Shown here in pieces: positions 53,661-64,000 of a stretch of DNA of 64,000 nucleotides. The stretch spans positions 20,300,001 to 20,364,000 of the forward strand of contig NC_132970.1 in NCBI RefSeq assembly GCF_047496725.1, in the 5' to 3' direction. Below the pieces are notes generated by a model. It was given only the letters and a program-made list of their open reading frames with translations. It ran no database searches and was not told the origin of the DNA. Source of the stretch: Anoplolepis gracilipes (lineage: Eukaryota; Arthropoda; Insecta; Hymenoptera; Formicidae). The stretch's first letter is position 1. Each line of letters starts with the position of its first letter. The position numbers and the translations under genes are program-made.

Positions 53661-56600
53661 TTTACAAACCTAAACATTATAGATAAATTACCAAAAATAT
53701 AAATAACCTGTAAGAGACATTTGCTTTGTTATTATTTATGATTTTAATTATATAACGATCGACTTTCTCAGTATCATAAGATCAGTTCTTTGTTAAACAT
53801 CTCAACATGGAAGAAGTTTCTTTTGTTAAATTTATTTGCGGATAAATTGTTGGTTACTTTTTAACACATTGTCTCCTAAAAAAATTTAATACTTAGTGAA
53901 ATTGTGAGTTGATCTTTATTTTTTATTATTTTTTTCAATACTAGATTTCCAACCTTTTATTTTTAATTTGACTAATCAACTTATGTGTCACTTCTTGGCC
54001 TACTAACCAAAAGAAGAACACATCAACTCAGCAATTTTTTCTAAACTAACTTCAAGTATATTTTTAACGGATTGACTACATAATGTTTGACATCTTCCGA
54101 AACATTTATATAACTCCTTGCAGTCCTCAGTTATTGACAAATTAATGTATAATTATATTGTTTAGTAACCTTTATATTTTTCATTTACTATTTGTACGTA
54201 TTATTGCGCTAAAGAAGGTCATAAAGTTGACCAGACCAATTACAGCGTTTTTACGCATCAATTACAGCGTTTTGCTCTTATAGTTAATATTTTAAATTAA
54301 TAATATAGAATTGTTTATAAAAACGCATTATATAATTTTAATAATTAACCTTTCTTCTTGAACAAAATATCTGTTATATATATGATATACTATTTGTCGA
54401 TTTATCATATCAAAGAAAAGAGAAGGAGCGATGAAGGAAAAAACTATTAAAATAGGAATGTGGTATGCAAGAACTTTGACAGTTCGTCTTTGTGTACTTC
54501 AAGGTTTATGTTGCGCGCCCGGCAAAAAATGGATCGTAGAATGTGCCGCCTCCTCCTGCATACGCTAAGGGGCAATGGCATATTTTGGTGCAATATCATC
54601 TGGTGGCTACGGAGGATGTAGAGGATCGGGATTTCCGAACGTGGGTGCAACATGCACAGGAGATTTGCGTTGACCAGACGAGAACATTGGACTCATTTGT
54701 GGTCGTACGAAGTTGCGTGTTTTTATGTAGCGGCGGAAGAAGTGAAGAAAGCGGAAGAAAAAAGAGTTCAGAAAGACAAACCGACCACTTGACATTATTA
54801 TTTTGCTCTGAAAGACGCTGTCCTCGTTTGTCTCTTCAACCTCCGTCATTTTTGCGCAAACGTCGAATTGGCACTTTTTTATTCATCAGACTATTCTCTT
54901 GGAAATGTTGAAAAAATTTAAACTTATGAAACTGTCCACGTATTAATTATCATGTTTTGCATTTTTCAGCAAAATAGAAAATTGATAAAGCAATTTTATA
55001 TCGCTTTATTCGCTTTTCTCGCGTTTCATTGCGAAGCATGCTATTTGGTTTCTCGACTTGTCTTTGAACGATATTCGCCGTCATTCTTTCATTTTACTCT
55101 CGCTAGATTGCTTTCCGGATGCTTTTCTAACTCTGATGGAAGATCCGAATCGGATTCTTGGTTCATAATAAATCGTGCTCTTCCCCACGTTCCGGAGACG
55201 CATTAGGACTACCGTGTCTGGCGGGACACGTGTCCTATCCGACAAGCGGATGCCGTGAACACGGGAAAACCCGTATATAACGTTTAAATCCCCCTGGAGA
55301 GGGTATCTCCCTATAACAACGCGTGCCGCAGGGTGCATTGCAGTGGCGTCAGCTGACATTTTCTTTAACAAATTTTCAATTTTTATTTACAAGATTAATT
55401 AAAATAAGCATCTGGAAGAAAAAAATATTGAATAATCTCGATGCCGACGTAAAGCCTTACGTTTGTATATAATTCTATCAGACATCAGTTATTTTCCTCA
55501 TCTAAACAAGAAAGAATATTAAACGTCATAAAATTAAACGATCTCTGTGTAATACTATAGTAAACATCGTAAAAATATTACTTTTATGATAGGCAAAAAT
55601 ACGACTAGACTTGTCCATCTTTCTTCACAATTTTACATGTCGTAATTTTAATATTTTTTGAACATTTCGTCACTCTCGTATCTTCCGTCGTTTGTACTCG
55701 TCGGAGACGGCGTCTCTTCGATGGATCCACGTCTCTTCGTGGCAAAGGAACGAACTAATTTACATACTGGCTACGCCACTGCTCTGCCTTTACTGCGGGG
55801 GAGATGACACGAATGCCGACGTATGCGTGCACATGTGTGTTTGTATGTGCATGTGTACACGTGTGAGCCCCTCGTCATACCCGGAAGGCGCGGTCCCAAA
55901 GATTCAAGGACTCTACGCCAGGTGCCGCTGAAGAGGACTTAAGCCGAAACATGTGCCAGCAGGTCCTTTGATTGTGAGATCCTTAGAAGAGCGTCTTCTC
56001 GCGAGACCTCTTCATCTCGCTTCAACTCGGCGAATCTACTTTGCAATCTGAGCGTTTATTAGTTAACAAACGAATCTCTATAAAATTTAGAGAGGAATAT
56101 GAATATTATTAATGAACGATTTCTTGTTGTCGCATATTATTTGCTTAATTAAGTTTTGGTTCTAAAAATACGTATAATTTAATGTTCTTTTTCGCATCTA
56201 AATTAATTGATTACCAACGACGAAATCGTGCGATTTTGCATAATCATTTTATGACTGGTTGTATGATCCCATTTAAAGCCCATTAAACATATCGTGTGTC
56301 AACCCATTCCTTGCGAAATATATTTGACACCGACCATAAATCGCAAACGATAAGGAAATCCCGTTATTATCCGCGTAAATCCGACCAGTATGGTACATAG
56401 TTCTATTCTTTCCTCGGTTAATTTACGATGTTATCGATAACACTTCGAGTTTCATTGGAAAGTTCCGTCGTCACCAATGAATTTTCTCGATCTAAGTCTG
56501 ACGCGATATCCAGTCGACAATTTTAAAAGAACGTGGTCTATCTAACTAATCGCCTTAAGCTATCAACGCGGTTCCGATTAAATAAGTTGTTTCCTAAAAA

Positions 56601-59600
56601 AAAACCGTCATAAACACGCGAGATTATTCTTATCTACTCGAATATACGAGTAGAATATCTGTAAAAGAAAGATAATGTGAAGACTATCTGTAATTATTAT
56701 TAATGACGAAGCTGGAAGTTGAAAATTATCGAATGCATAATTAGCGACGCGTTCAACGCCAACGTGCGATCACTATAGGCGATTGTGAGTCCTTGCAAGC
56801 GGCTTTTGTGTATAGCTTGACTCTTTTCGAGTCGCGTGGCGAAGAGAGCGCGATGAGAGAATTTCGGGAGAAAAATATCGAGTCTCGATTCTCTTCTTTG
56901 CCTGGCTGTCTCACCCACACACTCCTACTTTCAACCTCGTATCAAGCACGAGCCATGGTAATCTCTTCGACATCGACGGTTATATACTTATCCGGTTCTT
57001 TCGCCGTCGAGCATGATTCATCCTGAGGTGGCATAAATCACTTCGCGGGTCCCAATTCCGTCCGGAAGACGCCGACGACTTATCGATAATAAAATTTCTC
57101 CACGTATTCGTCGTTTACGTAGTATCTCGTATTTTGACGTTGTCCCGCGCGTAATAAATAAATTGCTGTAATCAAAATACTTACAGGGAAAAACAGAAAA
57201 AAAATAAAAGATTTATTTTATAACTGGACAATACAACGAGACAAACGCAGACGGAGCTGAAAAATCACAAAAGTCGACGGACGTGAGATATTGTGAAAAA
57301 TATACTCGAGGCTCGAGATGAAGCCTCGTTCAGGCGCAGAAAAGACGTAAACAATATCGCCACGGTGCATCTCACGGCAGGCTGTTTATCACTTTGACAA
57401 GCAACGTGTTAACGGAGATCCATAAAACGAGGCAATAGATTTAGAAAGTACATAAGTCGCCGTCGTAACGACAGCGCGGAACAGCCCCTTTCGAGTCGCC
57501 CCGCTTCACCGAACTCGTTCCTCGTTCGCGACGAGGAACGAGAACGAACCGAACGTCTGTTGCATATGCAGCTGCGACAGTCTGCCACGCGTATATACAC
57601 GCGGGTATCCTAAAACGCGCACGTTCCTAACGATGAGCGCGTGGGCTCCGCGCGCCGGTAAGTGCTCCGAAATGATGTACAGAAATAGACGGAAACGTAT
57701 GTTCGGCACGCTTCTTCTTCTCCCTCTGCGACAGAAAACGGCTCGGGAAAAAATCTGTCAGCGCGGCAGATGCCCAAACGATAACCACGAAAAGTGTCTG
57801 AATCACAGACGCTGTCTGCCAAAGTTGCGCCCCAACTTTTGCCCCCCCCCCCCCTCCCCACTCTGTTGAGAAGGATCTTGTTTGAATCACGTGCGTTGTG
57901 TACAATTGGTGATTTATTTACATACTTACATCATATGCAATGCATTTTCCTAGAAAATTGTGAATTAACATTCATAAATATGCAAGAACTATGTCGCGTA
58001 ATGACTGAATAAATCATACTCGCACCCGTGTATACAAGTATGTACAAGTATGTTACAGTAGCATCAAAATATGTACAATGACAGGCGTTCTGCTCGAACG
58101 AGATATCACTTTTATGTACATATATACACCTGTCTCTACGTTCTATATTCTAAAAATATATATACCAACATTTCTATCACGCTTTGATCCCGTAAGCGAT
58201 AAAAATAGCTGGCGTTCTGCGCGTTCTTTTCGTTCACGTCGATTCATTATGCAAAACACGTTCTCGCTTATTCATTGCGTGTCGCACACTCGATATATTA
58301 TAGATACCGATCGAACGAAAAATTCGTCATTTCACTTGACATAACGTATGCGCGATTTGTAACACTTTCGATTAATAATCGTTTAAGTGACGGTCGGTTA
58401 ATCGTAGGCCTCCATGTCGTTTTCGTTAAAAACGCGAATCCGCGCTGCATCTAACATTCTATCGCGGGAATTCTTTATCGCCGCCGTCATCGCGAGTCGG
58501 GCCGCATAAAAATGGTTAATAATCCCAGCTATCTATGTATCCGCCCGCTGTTGCAACGCCTGGCGTTGCGTTTTGTAATAATCCGGCGCTGGTGTTTCTT
58601 ATCGCCGTTTCTCATTTAGCAGTCCACCTCAATTAGCCGTCAATTAGATACCACTGGTGGACCACTTGGCTGATTAACGAGTGTCTTGAAACCGGTCAAT
58701 TCGTTTCTCCGTCGACATCAAAGCTCGCAGACCGCGGGAGCGACCTCGCTGAACTCCCGTATGCATATTTATCGGTGTGTATGCGTTTTATAATAAAGCA
58801 TGTATACACGTGTGAACCCGTTAACGAGTTCCCGTTAACGAAAACTTTTAATCACGCCTTTTATCAGCGCCCGCCACGTTGGATATACGCGTGTGAAAGA
58901 AAAACTTCTTTTCCACTTAACTAATTACGACGTGTTCCCATACGCGTGTCAAGCCGAGCTGTCAGAGCGCGCGCGATTCCCTTCCGCGATTTCCCTTCGT
59001 CCGTTTTTCGCGTCTTGAAAACACGCTGCGATTTGATTCAATTTAGCGGATCCCGATTGATGAGAAACGCACTGGCGTGTAACGGCGCGAGTTATCTAGA
59101 CGTCAGTAATTATCGCCGATGGTGTATAAACGGCCGTCTTCCGCGCTCGCGCGTGCGTTTTGTGGCTACTTTGTGTCTTTTTTTTGCGCGCGAAACGTGT
59201 CGGACAGCGGTAAATCGAAGGCAATTTCATTCGCTTCGTAGAGACGCAGATGTAAAACATAATAAAGCATTTTCTACCTGTCCATCTATCACTTTTCATT
59301 CCGGCAACGGTATTGCCCTTAGTGCTGTTGCGAGCAATAAGTGTGATTTAATTTAAAACTTGTTTACGTCTAAATTGACAGGACACTCTAATCCTTTCAG
59401 GAAGAATGTTAAATGCTTATTTTTAATCATTAAAATGAAATCAAGTTAAATATTTTTAAGAGTCACTTATAAAAATGCAAATTGGAGATATTATTGTATT
59501 ATTTTGCGAATTATAAATTGAAGAAAAACGTAAGAATATTATTTTACACAATTAGATATATATCTAAGTTGAATCAAAATTCTGGAAAATATATTATTTT

Positions 59601-62600
59601 ATGCAACAGCATTCCAAACAAGATGCTTTTGGCGCGAGATGCAAGTAGTCAGTCGAATTTTCTCTGAATTTGCGGATATCTGTGAAATAATTAACAAGCG
59701 CGCGACGTGCGTGTTACGTTTACGCGCATTACTGTCATTATCGTCAGCATGCGAAACATTTTTCGTCGCTCACGTGGCACACCAAATTGCAAATTTACTT
59801 TAATATCTCGCAAAAAATCCGGGCGGCGCCGATCGATACATTCGGCCTTTGACTGCCGCCTGTTTGCAACGTTACACTCGCTAATAGCAGTAATTTCTGC
59901 GCACGTTTGCCAGCCAATGAAACTCATGGTCGATGACCATCCTCACGAATCACGGACACGCAATAAAAAATATGCTTTACGACACAAACATTCGGAACAG
60001 CGAACGGCATTTGGTGCTCAACGTTACGAGATGGTACGTCTTGACGTTCGTAAAAATGTATTTCTAGGTTTTTTTTTACATTATCTTTTCTGAATAATAT
60101 TCTTCAATTATGATTAAATTTAGCAATTAATTGCTATGGTTAATTTGGCCTTAGTAAATGAAATTATATCTTACATTATTAGAGTAGTATTAAAAATTCA
60201 TCTTAATATTTTGATTAGATAATCGCAGCAATACATGTAATATACATGTACGTTGTTCTATAAATAAAGCTTTTCTTGAAACAGTTAAATCATGCTCGTA
60301 GTAGCGTGATAAACGAATGCTGTTTCTTATGCAATATCGAGTGATATCAGTGACAAGTGATATGTGATAAGTGATATAATTAGGATAAACGACACTCAAC
60401 TCTAGTACCTTTTGCATTTATATAATGCATTCATATGCGTATTCACTTTCATAAGTAATCTCATCAAAATAGAAACATGACTCACATGACGCCTGAATTG
60501 CACTGCAAACAGTTAAATGATTTAATTAATCTCTGGTATGTAAATGTGATTGGTTAAGTAATCATCGAAGCAGGCGTTGTAGTTAAAGAACCTTAACAGT
60601 CATGATAAATAATCAATTCTGAAATATGTAAATTGACGTTGCTATTTAAGCTCATGTTGATATTCGGATATCCTGTAAATATCATATATAATATAATATT
60701 GATATTATCTTAACAATTTTATAGGCACATTATAAGTACGTTTTAAAGTCAATCAAACGTCATCTAAACGTTTAGCTCATCTGCCAAAACTCATTTAGCA
60801 TTACAATGAATATAATAAGGATGATTGTCAGCCGCGTGATGTTATTGTCCCGTTGACGCTCTAGAATTCTCGTAGAATCCTCGGCGCCGTTTCTGTTCTA
60901 AACTCTTAAACCTTTCGTGACCAGCTCCGATGTCCCGCAAGATGTTTTCGCCCGACGACGGGAAAACAATTGTCGATTGCGCGCAAAGTAAATCCACGAC
61001 GAATCCCGACAATAATTGCACGTCGTAACGAGGTACTTGGGTATCCTTTCACATGTGAAACGATCTGCTCTAGATTCTGTTCCGAAAGATCAGATGCGGG
61101 TGGGGTCAGCTAGGTAATGATACACCTATACGGCCTCCGCCTGATCCCACCCCCTTTAACCTATCTTCTTTGCCGCGCGTCGTGCGGCCTCGCGGATATT
61201 CTATATTCATACTCACGATTTTACGGATTCCTATTACCGATACTTACTTTACGCGCCATTGATTTCAAGTAATCGCTGTTATTGGCCTGCTTAGCGAGAG
61301 ACATTCTATTCCCACTGGTTCTCACTGGTGCACCTTCACCTATTTTCGATATTAAGGATGAAATTTATAGATGTCATCGTTCTAACGAGCTACGTTTAGT
61401 TCTATTTACGATTCATTTACCACCTCATTTGTATTAACTGTTCAAACCTTTAGTTTATGATGTAGCCGCTTATTGGATCACGATTAACTCTAGTAGCTCA
61501 CGACGCCAATAGATTTGTATCAATTATTATAGGAATATAATAATAACACTTTGGCACATTTATTTAGTTATATTATATAAATAGATATTACATAAATTGA
61601 TTGGGAAATAAATAAATAAGTATTTGTATTGGAATTATCATCGATTATATAAAAAATAATTATCACATATTAATATTTTTAAATATGTAGAATAAAATTA
61701 ACAGAAAAATTCAGTAATAGAAAAATATTCCTGTCAAATAAATTAACTAGCTTTAAATATGTACTTCTCGAAGCAAGGCTTTTTTTCTCTTGCGACGTGC
61801 ATCTCGGGAACATAAGAAGTGCGTATGATGGCTGACGTTTGGTTCGCGAGTATACGATGCGAAACTTGCCTATCTGTAAGCGGCATTGCAAAACTTGCAA
61901 AAAAGGTCAAGATCAAATAAGCGTGGACCTTTAATAGATACGAAAGAAGTTTCGATGGCTATAGTTAAATGGCGAGTTTTATACGCGTGAATTGAAACTC
62001 GCGATCGCGAAACCGGAAAATGAAATCTGCAAGTTTACACGACATCGCTGGCGGAAACCTCATCAAATTCTCACGAAGAAATAAATTAGTCGCCAACGTA
62101 GCAACTACGTAAAATTATTATGGAAACAACGACGGTGTTTTTAAAGCAAAATTCTTTCATGATCTCTACATCACTATCGAAAGAGTCAAAAGATATAAAT
62201 ATATATAATTTATAAATCAAAGAGAAAAATGACACAGATGCAATAATATATGTAGCATTTATAATAATATTAATGTTACTTCTTACAATGTATTTTCGTA
62301 TATTTCGCAGATTCGTGACTTTCTATTCTTCGATTCGCTCAAATCGATTATGCGAGACGGTCGATTCTGATTTTAATGGGTCGACGTTAAACCGATCGTT
62401 TCGCCACCTGCGCCTCGAGCAGCCGCTTTCACGCATGTTCGCAAATGGTGATGATCTTCTGTTCGGCGCTGACCCAGCGTTCGACGTCGTAATGACGTTT
62501 TATCGCCGATCGTCCTGGTGGACGAGCGCCGATCTTCTATCACGATCTTCACGTACCGCGCTGCTTCGACGAAACCTTGTAAATTCCTACTTGACGCCTT

Positions 62601-64000
62601 TACTGCCCGTTTCAAGAACGATTCTCTTTGACGAGTTAAACAGAAGGACATGTGCGACGAACAAAGGAGCACGTCTCAGTTAGCAATACCAACAACATTT
62701 TGTTAAATGTTATAATAGATTGCCCGTCACAATTCTGTCTATCAGCGTTCCATCACCTACAGTAATTCGTGACAAGTATGTTTAGTACTTATAGATTGTA
62801 GATTTTTTTATATCGTTAAAGATATAGATTTTAATGCGAAAATTATTTTATGCAGAAATTATGTACACGTGCAAAAAATATATTTTATGTTTCTGTCAGC
62901 ATCTATTATCTAGGAACTGGTTGATTCAATATCTTCAAGCGTAACTTTCTCCCAGCATCTACTTTAGTACGACACGGAACCGCATGGGAAAACACCATTG
63001 CAATTTTGCTTGAATTTTTTGACGAGAGAATCAGCATCCACAAGCGATCGAAGAGTCCCAATTTCACGACGGAGATCTGTCAGAGAGATCAAACTGTAAA
63101 ACTATGTGCTACAGTACTATAAACCAGAGAAGGGAGAGGGGAATTTATCGATCTCTCTGTGAAATGGCACGCCAACGATCGTCAACGTATCCTAGTCGTC
63201 CAGGACACCTGCGGAGAAATCGGCGCCGAACGACGGATCGATCAAACGATCAGCATTGATTTCTCGTATCGGCGCGATCGGATCCCACGGATCTATCAGC
63301 GTAACGCCGGCGTCGAAACTAGAACTGTGTGATGTCGTAACTTTTTTTGTCGTCGCTGCTGTCTTTGCCGTCAGATCGGCCGATCGCGATCGTTGGATCG
63401 ATGACCCGTAGAACCTTAAATCAAGACTGTGGATCGACATAATGACGCAAGTGATGATAAAGTTTACAATAAAAATTTCTACGCAGTATTATTTGGTTTT
63501 TACAGTTGAAACTATTTTTCCAACGTATTTGCACGCGCTCTATCGACAATCCAATTAATTCCACTCATTCTCATGATTCTCATTATTTTTCATACATGAT
63601 TTATCGAGAAAAATGGCTTGTTTAACAAAAAAAAATTTTTTATAAATTATTGATGCTTTTTTAAATAATTATGTTGTAAAAATATTAATGTACGATATAT
63701 AAAAGAAAATATTTCAGAATAGAAATGACAGAGATAAAATTTGTGACTGACCATATTTCATGGGAAAGTTCTCAAGAGGATGGCAAAGCAGACGCCGCCG
63801 TAGCCCAAAAATCAACTAATCACCGTGTAGGCTGACCATATTTCATCCGGCGAATTTCTTTCACCCGCACATTCCGCCTGGTCGCGGAGTAACATCGATT
63901 TCATTCAATCAGCGGATTATAACGGTCTGCACGGTCGGTCGGCCATATTCGGCGGTAACTACAAATAATCGGCGGCGGTCCAGGTAGAAATGCGCGGCCT
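53661..64000. other. Long non-coding stretch to window end
   Basis: About 10 kb without a gene that I can support. Frames of up to 136 codons (58946-59356, 62273-62683) lack domains and overlap antisense frames. It holds a C run at 57842-57854, AT-rich patches (53661-54420, 60060-60800, 61540-61740) and CpG-rich patches (57400-57680, 58380-58760, 58950-59260). Confidence 0.5.
63192..63440 (-). CDS. Possible small protein, 82 codons (weak)
   Basis: The frame ends with an acidic, non-repetitive stretch including LIDPWDPIAPIREINADRL and ends AGVLDD before a stop. It has a more protein-like composition than other frames here. No signal peptide, domain, splice partner or homologue is recognised. 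It could equally be chance, since GATC-rich DNA gives Asp/Ile-rich frames. Confidence 0.15.
   Translation of the reverse strand: MSIHSLDLRFYGSSIQRSRSADLTAKTAATTKKVTTSHSSSFDAGVTLIDPWDPIAPIREINADRLIDPSFGADFSAGVLDD

Noticed and set aside
54540..54830. Possible processed pseudogene with a Trp-rich frame and a Lys/Glu-rich tail
   Set aside because: It has an internal stop and I could not match it to a family; the antisense Pro-rich frame is equally good. Not enough to annotate.
55931..55965. Hammerhead-ribozyme-like core (CTGAAGA ... GAAAC) downstream of the Penelope-like relic
   Set aside because: The core strings fit, but stem II is weak, no acceptable cleavage triplet follows in a minimal fold, and stem I is not adjacent. 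It is likely chance.
58946..59356. 136-codon plus-strand frame
   Set aside because: Arg/Ser-rich, no domain, and overlapped by an antisense frame in CpG-rich DNA.

Overview
This window is insect nuclear DNA, most likely from an ant or another aculeate hymenopteran. That is an inference from three things: split genes with short introns, alternating AT-rich and GC/CpG-rich blocks, and many long (GA)n/(CT)n tracts. There are no bacterial-style operons. I recognise one real protein-coding gene; almost everything else is repeats, mobile-element debris and unassigned non-coding DNA.

Layout. 1-5.3 kb is GC-richer non-coding DNA with four GA/CT microsatellites. 5.3-26.2 kb is an AT-rich island. It holds a minus-strand M1-family (aminopeptidase N-like) gene that I could assemble exon by exon: 12 coding exons from 17044 down to 6259, plus a likely 5' UTR exon ending at 17997, for about 977 residues. 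All three zinc ligands and the general base are altered (HExxH reads HKMAY, and the distal Glu is Asp) and the GAMEN motif reads YDDEK, so it looks like a pseudoenzyme. One internal exon also lacks a canonical AG acceptor in the required phase.

The last two exons and the large intron before them lie in a 3.5 kb segment (copy 1, about 5348-8838) that recurs almost identically 13,605 bp away (copy 2, about 18961-22443), upstream of the gene. A third, decayed copy (about 22990-26042) follows and is interrupted by a hAT-like element and a foldback element. A complete hAT-type MITE with its target-site duplication in copy 2 is cut short in copy 1, so copy 1 appears derived from a copy-2-like source. 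Each of copies 1 and 2 carries a nested foldback structure with long inverted arms and a smaller MITE at its centre.

26.2-64 kb is GC-richer DNA in which I find no convincing gene. It holds two inverted copies of one roughly 410 bp MITE family around 35-37 kb, an exceptional (AG)n array of about 840 bp at 49.1-49.96 kb, a broken Penelope-like retroelement fragment at 53.0-53.66 kb and several smaller microsatellites. It could be intergenic DNA or a very large intron with regulatory content; sequence alone does not decide.
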